Source: Holothuria scabra (Eukaryota; Echinodermata; Holothuroidea; Aspidochirotida; Holothuriidae). From it: a DNA stretch of 64,000 nucleotides. The DNA lies in NCBI GenBank assembly GCA_037179385.1, contig CM074200.1, positions 37,001,920-37,065,919 on the forward strand, written 5' to 3'. Under the pieces are notes generated by a model. That model was not told the DNA's origin. It ran no database searches and worked only from the letters and a program-made list of their open reading frames with translations. The translations under genes and the position numbers were made by a program. Every line of letters starts with the position of its first letter. Position 1 is the first letter of the stretch. Below are positions 11,829 through 23,397 of this stretch, piece after piece.

Positions 11829-12300
11829 TGTACTACCCTAGGCGAATCCGACTAGCTAAGGTGAATTTGGTCATTAGTCAGAGCCATTTAACTTAGTTAG
11901 ATATCTTCCTTATTTACTATGTCTTCATGCAACCCTCTTATTCCGTGAACTAAAAAGAGTATTTAGTAGCGCACAATCACAATGGTGCAAACAACTGGAC
12001 AGATATCACTTTAAAGCCCGGCTACCCTAGACCCTAATCCCCCAGTATCGACCGACTTAATCATACAATTACTTGACTTTTCGGATTCACCTCGTTAACT
12101 TAAAAGTTAGTTGTTTGTGAAGGTTGTGGAATATGTCTCCCAATCTATGGGGTTGGTCGACACGTCAGTTCCGTTACTTACTCATTGCAACGAGGTTTCA
12201 GAGTGAAAAAATGTACTGCGTTTATTCTGCACTGTCATACTGCGGTCAGTTGGTTTTTCACTCCGTTGCTAGGGTAACGAAAAGACCCGGACGAGCGACC

Positions 12301-12346
12301 CGGGAAGTGATAAATCGCACCCCTCTGGCAACCACTTCATATTAAT
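12301..12346 (+). repeat. 46-bp block with a perfect inverted copy at 18970
   Basis: The 46 bases here, from CGGGAAGTGATAAATCGC to CCACTTCATATTAAT, are the exact reverse complement of 18970-19015 by eye. The flanks do not match. Perfect identity is notable because every other repeat pair in this region is visibly diverged. Confidence 0.85.
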
Positions 12347-12684
12347 AAGTTGATACGTCAATATTTAAATATTCATATCATGTCTTACCGGCGAACAGCT
12401 CACAGCGACGTAAATAGAAACTAAGTTCGAAGTGTGACTCATTATGATAATAACGTGTTTCACAGTTCTTGTGCGCGATCGACGGCTGAATCTGGGTTTG
12501 ACAGGAGCCAAACGGTGTATGGTAATTGTCAAATTGCTTTGATTTTGGAAGAAATTATCAAACTGTAACAGCATTAACTCAGATAAGGCATTCTAGTGTA
12601 TATGTAGTGACTGCTCTGGAACTACAACTATCCATACAGTCAAGTGGCACAACAGACATGTGGATAATCGTGAATAATCGTAAT

Positions 12685-12765
12685 ATAGCTTCTTCGGGAA
12701 GGAGTGTAAGTTTTGGTTTCGCCGAACGGCCCTTTGCCAGAGGGTCGGGAGTACTTTAGAAAGAG
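12685..12765 (+). repeat. Dispersed GGTTTCG/GCCAGAG repeat, copy 3
   Basis: AGCTTCTTCGGGAAGGAGTG, then TAAGTTTTGGTTTCGCC and CCCTTTGCCAGAGGGTCGGG. Same block order as copies 1 and 2, shorter in the middle. Confidence 0.6.
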
Positions 12766-12835
12766 AATGGAGAAGAATTTGACCCAACTGAAATTCCATG
12801 ACACCGACCATGTACCCTGGATAGGATATATCTCC

Positions 12836-13260
12836 ATTGGCGTACGAGCTAGGGATTGGGGGCAAGGGGGCAGTCTGACCCCCCCCCCCGCGTCCAAAAA
12901 ATCCACACATTCTAGAATGTGGCGGGAAATTGGAAAAATTAGGACAGGGATTTGCAAAAAATCGTACAATTAATGGAGTTTTAAAAAATGGCATAGTTTT
13001 TCCGAAAATTCCTTTACGTGCCCGCAATTTGAAAAAAAAAAAACCCGCAATTTGAAAAAAAAAAACCCGCCATAAATCGCGGTACTAGAATTCATGAAAA
13101 GTAAAGATTCCAAAAATTTGCTACATATCCGGGCAGCGCAAAAGTATTATTCGTAAGCCTACTAGTTTTTACTTCACCCTTTTTCACAACACAATACCCG
13201 AAATGGTAGAATATCCAAATTTTTTCAAGCTTTTACCCGAAAACACAAAAGTAAATGATC
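12836..13260 (+). mobile_element. GGCGTACGAG-ended repeat, copy 1
   Basis: Begins TTGGCGTACGAGCTAGGG with a G/C-rich stretch, then AATTGGAAAAATTAGGACAG, and ends through AATACCCGAAATGG and a TTTTTTCAAGCTTTTACCCG stretch. The same blocks in reverse order and orientation occur at 15640-16022, whose terminus reads TCGTACACCACTGG. It includes a short tandem duplication, CCCGCAATTTG plus poly-A, twice at 13021-13066. No coding content. It is probably a non-autonomous DNA element with a CAGTGGCG-like end. Confidence 0.6.
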
Positions 13261-13685
13261 ATAAATCAGGCCATGGTAACATATTTCACAATAATCAAAG
13301 AGATATAAAATCGGGACACATTTGGGAAGCCTATCGCCTAAAATCTCAGGCTTACTTTTAACAGTATCAATTCTCTTAGCCTTCTTACCACTGGCGTAGA
13401 CAAAGGGGCCATGGCCCCCCTGTTCATGCCCGCAAAATAAAAAAAAAAATGAATGAATTATAAAGAAATAAATTACGAAAGTAAAAGGTACTTTAGTCAC
13501 CTTGGCCTAGGCTGGTCCCCTGCACTTGAAGGGTCATAGTGTACAATTAGTATACATATTCCAGGGTTCGTTCCGCATTTCTGTTGATGTCCAACAGTGC
13601 ACGCACGCTGAATGCGAACACTTTTTCAATAGACTCAATCAGTGTTACAACAAATGCCATCACGGCTGGGCGTCAAAACAGTTGG

Positions 13686-13953
13686 TAAGGCGCGCTCGCT
13701 GAGCTCTATGCTATATAGAGGCTTTGCAATTACGTCACGGAACCGCCATGCTGGAGGACATTCATGCCAAATACACGTGGCTTTGTGCCGAACGCACTGC
13801 ACAGTGTGCACTGTGGTATGCACGGTGGTATACAAATTCAACGAGCAAGCGCGTCCCGTATGGTTTACTACGTAGTTACATGTACTCCAACATGGCCGCC
13901 GGAGAGTATTATGACGTCATGTGAAAAGCCTCTATAGCTTACTAGTGGGCGCG
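13686..13953. mobile_element. TIR element with TATAGAGGCTTT ends
   Basis: The inner ends TATAGAGGCTTT (about 13714) and AAAAGCCTCTATA (about 13925-13937) are inverted repeats. They continue inward as ACGTCA and CGGAACCGCCATGCTGGA on the left against TCCAACATGGCCGCCGG and GACGTCA on the right. An outer inverted pair, TAAGGCGCGC / GGGCGCGCTTA, flanks this. The interior has repeated GTGCACTGTGG-like words. About 225-270 bp, non-coding, consistent with a MITE. Two nested inverted pairs leave the true boundary uncertain. Confidence 0.7.
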
Positions 13954-14295
13954 CTTACACTGTCGTCACGGTCACAATGGACGGTAGGTTCCAGTTTGTC
14001 TACTCTCTGCGTGCAACCGCGCAAGCGTTAACACGCGCAACACCAAATGTACACCCATGTGTTCTTGCGCATGCTCTATGCCAACCAATGCGGTCCACCG
14101 TGTTGTCATCTATCCTGAGACAAATACGGGCAGTGGTTTAAAAGAAAATCAGGTAATTCGGGTCATAGCGACAGTGTGAGAATGTCTTCCCACTAGCTTG
14201 GAATTCATTTAAACCCATCTCGTAATTTGACATTTTCAACAGATTTTACTAATAGAAGTAAAATCATTGTCGGAAGTTCGTGCAGTCACATACAT

Positions 14296-14669
14296 AAGAG
14301 TGAACTTATTCACTCTTTGATCGAGTGAAAATGTAAATTCACTCCATTAGAGTGATAATTCACTCCAAGAGGAGTGAAGTTTCCTCCAAAAAGAGTGAAG
14401 TTCACTCCAAAAAGAGTGAAATTCCCTTAAAACGAGCGAAGTTTCACTCTTGATGGAGTGCCCACGGTGATCGCTCGTAAAAAAGAGCGATCATTGCAGG
14501 CACTCGTGGAAGAGTGAATTTTCCCTCTCTCTCTAGTGAATTGCACTCTTTTTAGAGTGAACTTCACTCTTTTTGGAGGGAACTTCACTCCTTTTGGAGT
14601 GAATTATCACTCTAATGAAGCGAATTTACACTTTTCACTCGATCAAAGAGGGACTAAGTTCACTCTTTT
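14296..14669. repeat. Foldback element of GAGTGAA/TTCACTC units
   Basis: The left arm is a series of GAGTGAA and TTCACTCC words: TCACTCTTTGATCGAGTGAA, then TTCACTCCATTAGAGTGATA. The right arm mirrors them: GAGTGAATTATCACTCTAAT, then TTCACTCGATCAAAGAG. The centre is a compact hairpin, GATCGCTC-gtaaaaaa-GAGCGATC (about 14470-14493). About 375 bp, non-coding. Each unit is self-similar and the arms match over their length, so the whole can fold as one imperfect hairpin. Confidence 0.8.
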
Positions 14670-15325
14670 GATTTTAGAGTGTACAAGGGGATCTAAGCAG
14701 TCGCTATTTGATCAGAAAATTACCAGATAAAATGTATCACTATCAATCGATGAAATGGTCCTGCATATTTTCGGGGGAAAACTACAAAACGGAATGGAAA
14801 ACATGGTAATGAATTTTACTCTTTTGGTATTGGGACTAAATTCAATGTATATTGATAAAGTTGTGTGACTGCCTGAACTTCCGACTACATACATGATTTT
14901 ACCTTTTGAAAAATGTAACATTACAAGGTGTGTTTTAATTTTCAAGCAGACTTATGGGAAGACATTCTCACTCTGCATCATTAAAGTATCGAAAAACAAA
15001 TTACCCGATTTTCATTTCCTTTGCCCGTGTTTGGCTGTAGAGAAGGATAGATGACAAACTCTTGGGCACTTGAACACCCTCCTGTCTGTCCATTGAATTA
15101 ATTTGTCAATTGAAAACGTCCCAGCATTCTTCAACCTTTGCCGGAATATTTGACCATTTCGGGCAGTTTTGCAAAACTACAGTATTAAGTGGGGATGATG
15201 AAAACCTTTTTCACATTCTGCCCAAATGTGTCGCAGATCTTTGTTATTTTCCATGAAAATTTTACTTTAAATATAGCGTTTTCTGTTTTGCGGCAAAGAT
15301 TTGAAGCTATTAAAATAATCGGCGA

Positions 15326-15478
15326 CACTGTAAAAAATGGTACAAAATCGCAGCTGTAAATTTACAGAACATAACGATTACATAAAAGTTCTGGTAATAA
15401 GTTTCCAGAACTTTTCTGTAATCCTTATTTATCTCTTTATTTTTTGTACTTGTAAATCTATGGTAATTGTTTACAGTG
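15326..15478 (+). mobile_element. Small CACTGTAA-type MITE, copy 2
   Basis: Starts CACTGTAAAAAATGG, contains GTTCTGGTAATAAGTTTCCA and AACTTTTCTGTAATCC, and ends TTTACAGTG. It is inverted relative to the copy at 116-263 and is the most complete copy in the window. Confidence 0.7.
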
Positions 15479-15639
15479 CATTTAGGGTATTTTAAAGAAG
15501 GACAATTTAGGTCAATCTAAAGAAGGCTCAAGAATGATTGTTTCTTTTAACTGTTTAAGCCACAGGCTTCCCAAATGTATGGCGATTTTTTTATGTTTGA
15601 TTTTTCGTTACAATGTTACCCTAACTATGATACTTTCTA

Positions 15640-16022
15640 TTTTCGGGCAAATGCTTGAAAAAAATTTGGATTTTCGACAATTTCGGGCATTGTATTGTGA
15701 TTATCTGTGAAGTAAAAGTCACGAAAAATAGCTTTTTGCGGTGTCCGAAGGTGTAGCAATTTTTTTGAATCTTGACTTGGTTTTTCATGAAAATATTTTT
15801 GCGACTATATGACGTTTCTCTCCAATTTTAAAGGCATATCTTTTCAAGATTTCGGTCACATGTAGGAATATTCTGAAAAAAAAAAAACCAATCACATTTT
15901 AACAAAATTTAAGGGCTGTCCGAATTTTTTTCCAAATTCCTGCCCGAATTTTTCCCAAATTCCTGTCCGATTTTACGGAAATTTGGGATAGTCTTCCCCC
16001 TGCCCCGTCTCGTACACCACTG
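15640..16022 (-). mobile_element. GGCGTACGAG-ended repeat, copy 2
   Basis: Inverted relative of 12836-13260. It has TTTTCGGGCAAATGCTTG, a near-match to AATTTGGATTTTCGACAA, then repeated TTCCTGCCCGAATTTTT words and the terminus CGTCTCGTACACCACTGG. The two copies lie about 2.4 kb apart facing each other. The repeated CCCGAATTT words suggest an internal minisatellite. Confidence 0.58.
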
Positions 16023-17694
16023 GGTATGTCCACTCTACCCAAGATCTAAGTGAGGTCCTGTGAGGTAATAGTGGTAAGGTTGCAACCCTTGAGACTGCAT
16101 TGACCCAACATGGGTTTGGTTGTTGCACTGGCCAATGACTGGCAGCAATGACCGTGCAAAAGTGCAAATTCCTTCCAACAACATTCGACTATAGTTTTGG
16201 AACAAATTTGTGAACCTCCAGGAATTGAAAGAATCCTGCAGTTGGATAGAAACAGGCCAGACGCTAGGAGCAAACTGATCCACACCAAGGTAGCCAATTT
16301 CAGCCACTCCAAATCTGCTAGAAAATTATTTATCCAGGAACTCGACGAGTAAAAATTCAAGAGATTCCGAACATATGAAGCTTGTTACAGTATACCCGAA
16401 TTTATTCCGAAATTCAGAATGGAGCTGCAGAATACTCTGCCGCTGCGTGGATCTATCGGAAGTGCATCTATGTCACAGTAGTCGGGTAGCCCGGATTGAA
16501 TATTATCATCGACTAGTATGAATTTAATTTTTTCCCAGGTCGCCAGTGGGGGGGGGGGGGGGTGCTGGGGGGATGGGCGATCCAGTGGGGACTCGAGCCC
16601 CCAAGCCCCCCTTCGTAGCTACGCCACAGTATCTGACCAAGAATACGATGCACTGTAAATTCACATTTGAGATCGCAGTAGCTTTCAAAGTCTTTTCCTT
16701 GCTGAACTTTACCACTTTATTGTCATGTGCATGATAGATAAACATTGTTAAACACTTTGTGTTATCATTGATTTTATTAGTGGCATTGAGATTCAGTCTC
16801 CACTCCCTCGGGATAGCAGAATTTTTCCGTAATATAATGTAAAAGGAAAAATACCAGTTAAATTACATTTATGGCAGAAAACATTTTAATATGCACTCAG
16901 TCGACTCTCTCATTAAAAAAAATTAATTTTGTCACTTTTCTACATGTCCCGAAATTGACCAGTTTTCCCGAATTCCTCGTAATTACCTGGAAAGGAATGG
17001 GACTGCAACTGATAACATAATTTACATTTGCATACAGTTTGAATTTCCATTATCGATGGTGCGCTATAGCCTATGGACATTTTCACGGTTCTTTTGTTTT
17101 TCCATGGCGAGTGTATGATAACATTAACGAGGATTTCCGTTGTTTAAAAACTACACATCTGATGAACCCAAATAGCAAATGGATCGTAAGAAAAAGTTTA
17201 GTGTTCTACATAAGGCGTGGTCCGAAATAGGTTTGAGACCTTTGATATCACTCTACTGACATTTTATCGGAAAACTTGAAACTGTGTGCTCTAAATTGCT
17301 ATTAGTTTAAAATAATTATAATTACATAGTTTGAAAATTATAAAATAATGGAACATTATGTAGAAACAAGTAGGCTAAATGATCTATTTAGTGAAAGTAA
17401 AAAAAAATCAGCTTTGGAAAATTTTACGGGGGGGGGGGGCGCGCCGGGTGCGCCCCCACCTAAATCCGCCACTGATGTAAAGTAGCGTTAGTACGGGCCG
17501 GATCTTGTGTAGCCGGAAACAGAAAAAAAAAACGGATGAGAGTTCCAATTAATTTTCAAATTGGTTTATTGATTCGTTGATTGAGTTCCAAAAAGATCAA
17601 GTTTATACATGGTGATTGCATGCTTCTGCTTCGAGCTCTCTTGCACGAGTACAAAAAAAAAAAAAAAAACAAAAAAAATAGTGGGAGCGGCAGG
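16023..17694. other. Intergenic sequence, possible transposon ends, no supported gene
   Basis: 16030-16360 is less AT-rich, and its minus strand has three overlapping open frames of 64-104 codons in different phases, none recognised. 16530-16627 is bounded by GGTCGCCAGTGGGG and CGTAGCTACGCCACAG, and 17425-17475 ends CACCTAAATCCGCCACTG. Both resemble CAGTGGCG-type transposon termini with poly-G/C. No complete element can be delimited. Confidence 0.35.
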
Positions 17695-18028
17695 CTCAGA
17701 GCTTGCAAACCTCATGGGAGATCGGAACACATGTAGTCCCCTGATTGGTTAAAAGTTGTGACGCACCAAATTAAATCAATATTAATGAATGTTCTGATCT
17801 AAAAGACCAACGAGAAGGCTGTAGAGGGTGAAACTGGCCACACCTTGAAAATACGGGATAGGGCGTAAACGTTGAACTAGAACGAAGTAGACGCCCACGT
17901 TCACCGGTAACACGTGACCGGAAACAGTAAGGGCCCTGGGAATCTAGGAAAAAAGGAAGGGAGAATTGCTCGTAAACAACAAGATGGCGTCTATGTTAAA
18001 GGTCAGGGAAGGTGCACCATGCTACATG
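17695..18028 (+). mobile_element. Dispersed element, inverted partner at 25866-26210
   Basis: Shared blocks with the partner include GCTTGCAAACCTC, GATTGGTTAAAAGTTGTGAC, GGCTGTAGAGGGTGA, CACACCTTGAAAATACGGGA, TTCACCGGTAACACGTGAC, GGGCCCTGGGAATCTAGG and AAGGTCAGGGAAGGTGCACC. About 335 bp, diverged by many substitutions and small gaps, non-coding. A poly-A tract lies just upstream (about 17651-17680). It could be a DNA element or a truncated retroelement. Confidence 0.72.
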
Positions 18029-18330
18029 ACAATAAGCACTTACAACACCATGACAAAATGATGCAGCCATTTTTATCTTGTGTACTATCCGCGTAAGTTA
18101 CTATGGTATTTTCCTATGCGCAAGTAAAGATTTTTGAAAGCTTGAATAATGTAATGACCAAAGGGCAGTCCAGTTATTTCTCGATCTTTGCATTTTCTCT
18201 CGGCATTTCATTTGAATTTCAACTTTTCTCACGTGCTCGTGTTTGTTAGAAATTAAAAGACAGTGCCCCGCCCGATCCGACGTGTAATGCTTTTTTTCGA
18301 TATAGGCTACTTAGTAAAAGGCATATTTTC

Positions 18331-18612
18331 ATCATCCCAAACTGTTCCAAGTCTCCCAACCTACTTACTTCTAGCCCCTCCCACATTTATCTAACACTCA
18401 TCTTTATCCAGACACAATCCTAGTTTATTGCTTCATGGCTTGTCCCAGTGGCCATGCAAGTGTAATCAAGACACTCTCAGTGCCCATGCTGTGTAATTTA
18501 GCTATGATGCATTGTTTGAATATGATGCCAGTCAGAGAGCTGTACCAGTTGAGAGTTTTGATATATGTATACTGAAACTGTAGTTTAGGGTGACGAATGA
18601 CTGCCCCTTTAA
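18331..18612 (+). repeat. Dispersed repeat, direct partner at 29825-30120
   Basis: Both copies contain GCCCCTCCCAC, CATCC-AGA-ACAA- words, GTTTATTGCTTCA, TGTAATCAAGACACTCTCAG (AAAACACTCTCAG in the partner), TTGTTTGAAT and AGAGCTG, and end in a near-match to TGTAGTTTAGGGTGA before CCTTTAA. Non-coding, clearly diverged. Confidence 0.7.
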
Positions 18613-18969
18613 TAAGCCCTTCTACGGGAACTTTGTTTTCCAGGAGGTTACAATTTTGCACGGTACGTGTTGTATAGCTGTGCACGCAGTAACACCCTTG
18701 TTCGGTCAATACGTAATACCTTCTGAAAGTGATTCGAAAGGAGATATTTTGTGGGTTCAAAGTTGTTTACAAGGGGAACACATAACGTTGCAAACAACGT
18801 GATAGTATGATTCCTATAATTCGCAAGATCAAGCTCTAACTAGCGTGTTACGTTGTGCAACACGCGCAAATATTCCCAAGATCATCGGGAACTTTCCAAA
18901 CGCCAGGCTCTTATGCTACCTCGTATATGAATATTGAACTCCTTGTGACGTTAGTGTGTCGTCTGTGTC

Positions 18970-19015
18970 ATTAATATGAAGTGGTTGCCAGAGGGGTGCG
19001 ATTTATCACTTCCCG
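18970..19015 (-). repeat. 46-bp block, exact inverse of 12301-12346
   Basis: Reads ATTAATATGAAGTGGTTG onward to CACTTCCCG and is the exact reverse complement of 12301-12346 over 46 bases. Flanking sequence is unrelated on both sides. Confidence 0.85.
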
Positions 19016-20764
19016 AGCGACCCATCCCATAATGTATAGTCTGTGTAACATTTCTTATGAGCCTTACGTACCGTAAAAATTGTGCATGCATGTACCAAAC
19101 AGCACGGCAAACAATTACAGTAATTACATGAAAAACTTAATAGAGTTGTTAAGCATTAAGCAGACTATGAAACATCATGAGTAAGCAAGTCTAAGCCCGT
19201 CAGTCAGGGTAACCTGGCTTGCAAAATGGGAAATTATACAAGGCAATAAAATTTTCCGCGAAACAGTCTCCAGAGATATAGTAAATTTACTTACATTTAT
19301 TTCACAATTTTTAGACTGAACCGCAAACATGTAAGGGTGAAAACTTTCAACTTGAATAGCACAACTGTGGTTAGTTGGCTAACCTACTAATTCAAATCAA
19401 AGTTTTCTATCATACAATTTAAAAAACAACTAGAAGAGCAACATAAAAATGGTGTGAATTGCCCCTTTATAAAACAATATATGCATCCAAAACTTATCCC
19501 GGCGCATGGTAACAACTGTAAAAGTTTTTTGAACCTGTCACGACCAGTTCTGTTTTGCATTCCGTAGGTTTCTCAATCACATGGCGGACCGGTGGGGTGC
19601 CAGGGGCGGGCAGCGGTGAAATGGTAAATTAGAGAACTGTTTCTTTTTCTGATGATCGAATATAGCATTGTTCTAGCATTTTGGAAAGGGGTTTGAAGAC
19701 TAAGGATTTGTCATTTGCGATCCCAAACCGGTCGAATACGGGTATTTTTTATATACAAAAAGGCAAACGGAGTGAACCATAATGCTTGGCTAGAAGCATG
19801 AATGACATGTCTGCCTGTAGTTCATTATGAAACTTGTATTTATACCTCGAGTATGTATGGTAGGAATTTTTTGGGGTGGTGGTGGTTGGTGCTTTGCATT
19901 CCTCGTCCACCTGTATTGATTAAGACTATCTAGACAGTTATATACTAGAGGTGCAGGAGTTGGGTACGCCAGCCCCTGTTTTAGCAGTCCGTGTATTCCT
20001 CCTTTAATATACATGAAACACGTCGGAAAATAATTTTTCTGTAATCCCAAAGAATTCACGGGAAAACTGAACGCGTACACAATTTAATTACGAGAAAAGG
20101 CTTTGGATTTAAAGATTGTTGAACAAAATTATGTCGTGGAAAGCTGAAGCACTTAGTCCGAGGAAACGAAATGTCGAATATTTAAAGGCATTGGAGCTTT
20201 TTAATTCCTTCGAAAGTTAAGTTTTTAGTCTTAGTTTCCCTTTATTTACAGACTTCATCTGCGCTGAAAGTCCCCCCCCCCAATTTCTAATCTAATCTGA
20301 TCTGATCTAATCTAATTTCCATATATGGTGGAGTCTGAACACGTGGCATGCAACACCGCTGTCAGTTAGTACTAATGGGGACTGAGTACGGTACTCTTTC
20401 CTGACGGTTGTAATAATTATACTGAGTCATAGCGTGCGGGGCAGAGGGAACCGGGATTTCCAAATTGTAAATACACCCACCGGTTATGCTATGGTGGTGC
20501 TCTATGAAAGCAGCGTTTTATCTGACGCCCTCGAGCTGGCAGCTACGGCCCTGGTATAGCCTTTACCGAGAAGTTTCTTGAGTTTGCCGACACATTGAAC
20601 TCATTTTACTCGAATCCAGCCTGATATTTCCACGCATTATACCCTTTTAATTCCTTTCACTAGTTTCGAATTAATCTAAATAACGTGCGAATAGGTATGT
20701 AGGATGCTGGTTTCATTTCTTACTCTTGGTATTTAGTATTTAAAGGGCAAAAGCAGTCATCCCA
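19016..20764. other. Intergenic sequence without recognised features
   Basis: AT-rich, short frames only. A short C-run at about 20271-20280 is followed by AATCTGATCTGATCTAATCT low-complexity sequence (20285-20320). Nothing else is supported. Confidence 0.35.
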
Positions 20765-20915
20765 ACTTGAAGTAGTGTAGTAGACTGTACTGTTTCATGA
20801 TTGGCTGTTGAGAGTCACGTGACAACATCTTTCCGCTCATGTTGTGAAATTTACTAGAAATTAGAGTTTGTAGTTTACCTTGATATTATGCAATATGAAG
20901 TCATAAAATAAAAGG
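20765..20915 (+). repeat. Dispersed repeat, direct partner at 22762-22900
   Basis: Both copies contain GTAGACTGTA, TGTTTCATGATTGGCT, a GAGTCA-GTGACAA stretch, GAAATTTA and GCAATAT. About 150 bp, non-coding, moderately diverged. Confidence 0.65.
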
Positions 20916-22010
20916 AAGATAGTTTGAAGAGAAATGCATGAGAGAAAAATTGTGATATTTAGCTTTTGATTTAAGTTTGGGGGACAACTTTTGACCTTTA
21001 ATTCAAATAAAGAAGATACACCCCCTATCCCCTGTTTCTTTCTGACATTTGCATAAATATCTTTTCCTTCGTCATCCTGAGTTGTTGCCTTCAATAAAAT
21101 ATTGTGTCATAACTTGTCCAATTTTGTGTTTTACATTAGTATGTCAAAAGAATACGGTAAGTTTTCAGCCGCGATCAATCACAAACTTTACCAGCCCAAT
21201 CATTCGAATACATAGTAACAAAACCACAAAAAAGCGGCGGAAGTGTCTTTTCTGAGTCACGAGGCTTCCTCACTAATGGTGGGTAGCTTAGCATATATAT
21301 GGCATTGATATTAACGTTGGTCTAATTGAATATATATTCTGCAGAAACTGATTATTATCAGCAATGGTTTAAATTTATTCAAAGAAAAACAAAGCAACGA
21401 AGCTAATTGAAAGCTTTCTCAAAACTCAGGGAAATTCCCGAGTAGAATGACATCCCGGTCAGCACCACATATAAACTAGGTAGGTGACGTATGAACGACG
21501 AAGTACCACAGAAGCACAGAAGTAGTACAAAGGACATGCCAAACTAGGTGGGTGTACGTGACAAAACACTATCTATATGTACATGCACTGCATATAATTG
21601 GATGGCGCAAAACCTCAATCGTATTGGGTTTTCTCTGAGCGTGCACATTTCGGTTTTTGGCATGGTGACGTCATTTGCATAAGACCCATAAAAATTCTAA
21701 GCTTTAGCTAGAGAAATACGAATTATGCTGAGGGCGTTTATATGTTAACCGATAAGATGGTGTGACGTTCATTTGATTACATGTGCGCTAGGCAAGGGAT
21801 CTGGTGTACACAGCCGATCGGGACTACGAATTTCTTGAGCAAACCAGTCTGGCTACAAGCCATTTTCAAGTACCAAGGAGACGAACCCATTGGGTCTAAA
21901 GAAAAGAGGATGGCTTCCCCAAATTTCGTTCTAATCAGTATTATTATATGGAATCATCTGACTCATACTAAATGTAAACAAAAGTAAAACGTCCAGTGAC
22001 AGTTTACATA
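20916..22010. other. Intergenic sequence without recognised features
   Basis: No splice-compatible coding chain, RNA gene or repeated element is supported in this interval. Confidence 0.35.
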
Positions 22011-22203
22011 GTGGCGTGGGTGGGGGCGGGGGGTTAGAAACCCCCGTGACCCAACCTTTCAATGCAAAAAACACCTAAATTTGCCTCTCTTTCTCTCTAT
22101 TCCTAGACTTTCCCCTCATTTAGTGCCCCCATAACCCCACATGACACCAACCCCCCAACCCCCCCCCCCCCCACACACACACACAATCCTGGCTACACGC
22201 CTG
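22011..22203 (-). mobile_element. GTAGCCAGG-type TIR element, copy d
   Basis: Minus-strand copy. It runs from GTGGCGTGGGTGG through GGTTAGAAACCCCC, GTGACCCAACCTTTCAATGC and TTTCCCCTCATT to AATCCTGGCTACACGCCTGG. A poly-C plus (CA)n tract at about 22157-22185 replaces the usual C-rich segment. Confidence 0.75.
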
Positions 22204-22761
22204 GTTTACATTGTTAGTAAAGTCAGAGAATCATGCGGGTATATCATTTCCAGTCTTCGGTAAAGTAGTGGTAGACTGGGGGGCGCACGTACACTCAATA
22301 AACTAGTTCGGTAATTCGTTGGCGCATGGAATTGTGGGGCACAGCATGGAATACACTAACCGAGCTCAGCACATACCGATATGTTTGCGGTACTGCGCTG
22401 ACTTGTTTTCGTGCCGCCTACGTATACAACTTGAAACATAAGCATGACTAGCCAACCCGAACGAAACTAGGGACTCAGTTCTACTTTACGGCATTTTAAA
22501 ATGCATATTTTTACACCAAAATGGCAATTTAGACACAACCCACTGCAGAACTAAACTTTTGTGTCCTCTCAATTTAAGGTTGGATTAAGAAAGAACATTT
22601 CACCAATTTTTATGTAAACCAAAATTTTGGAACACGTATTGTGGTTACGGAAACGGTTTGTTTATCCCGACGATTTTGAGGTTGTGCGCATGTGCATAGC
22701 CACCAAGACGAATTACCGAACTCGTTTATTCAATCATACATGGACAACAAAGGGGAAAACA

Positions 22762-22900
22762 ATCACTATAGTAGACTGTAATGTTTCATGATTGGCTCTT
22801 GCGAAGAGTCATGTGACAATACTTTTTCACTAAATTATGAAATTTAGGAGAGTTACTCATTGTTTTACTTTGTGCAATATTCAAGTCTTAATGAAAAATA
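22762..22900 (+). repeat. Dispersed repeat, partner of 20765-20915
   Basis: Carries the same ordered blocks (GTAGACTGTA, TGTTTCATGATTGGCT, GTGACAAT, TATGAAATTTA, GCAATATTCAAGTC) in the same orientation about 2 kb downstream. Confidence 0.65.
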
Positions 22901-23225
22901 CTCTGTGGAAGCGAAATAAAAAGAAATCTATGGGATCTGCCCATCAGCGTTAACTGTTCTTAAATACTAAATTAAGTTTGGGGCTACTCAGCTCCAGCCT
23001 TTCAATTAAATGCCGGGCTGGGAGCGAGATTGATAGCGATACACGCCTGTCTCGTTAACCTCGTATCGCCTGGTCACTATAGAAGGCGAATCTGGATGCT
23101 TCTCATCCAGTCATCCATGATCAATCTGATGTAGGATTCTCGATCGGTCAATGGCTTCATGACCGATAAAAGTGAAACTTCATTTGTATCTTTCCCGGTG
23201 CACTACGATCATATAGAATAAAGTC
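22901..23225. other. Intergenic sequence without recognised features
   Basis: Somewhat more GC-rich around 23020-23170, with no open frame, tRNA boxes or repeat partner that I can support. Confidence 0.35.
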
Positions 23226-23299
23226 CTTAAAGTGGCTCATTGAGTTGGTTCATAAAATTCAACAAATTTTTCCAAACCAGGTTCAATTTTCTTCACATA

Positions 23300-23397
23300 C
23301 ACTGGAAAAATTGCTGTAATTTTAACAGTTATTCAATGCATTTTCGTACACTTAGGTACTGTAGTCGTTGTTATACAGTAATTTAATGTAAACAGTG
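23300..23397 (+). mobile_element. Small CACTGTAA-type MITE, diverged copy 3
   Basis: Starts CACTGGAAAAATTGCTGTAA and ends AATGTAAACAGTG. The termini resemble those at 15326-15478, but the internal block is largely different, so this may be a sister family. Confidence 0.45.

Noticed and set aside
16035..16360. Overlapping minus-strand frames of about 90-104 codons
   Set aside because: Two competing phases look equally protein-like and neither is recognised. Could be a transposon fragment, but there is no motif to support it.
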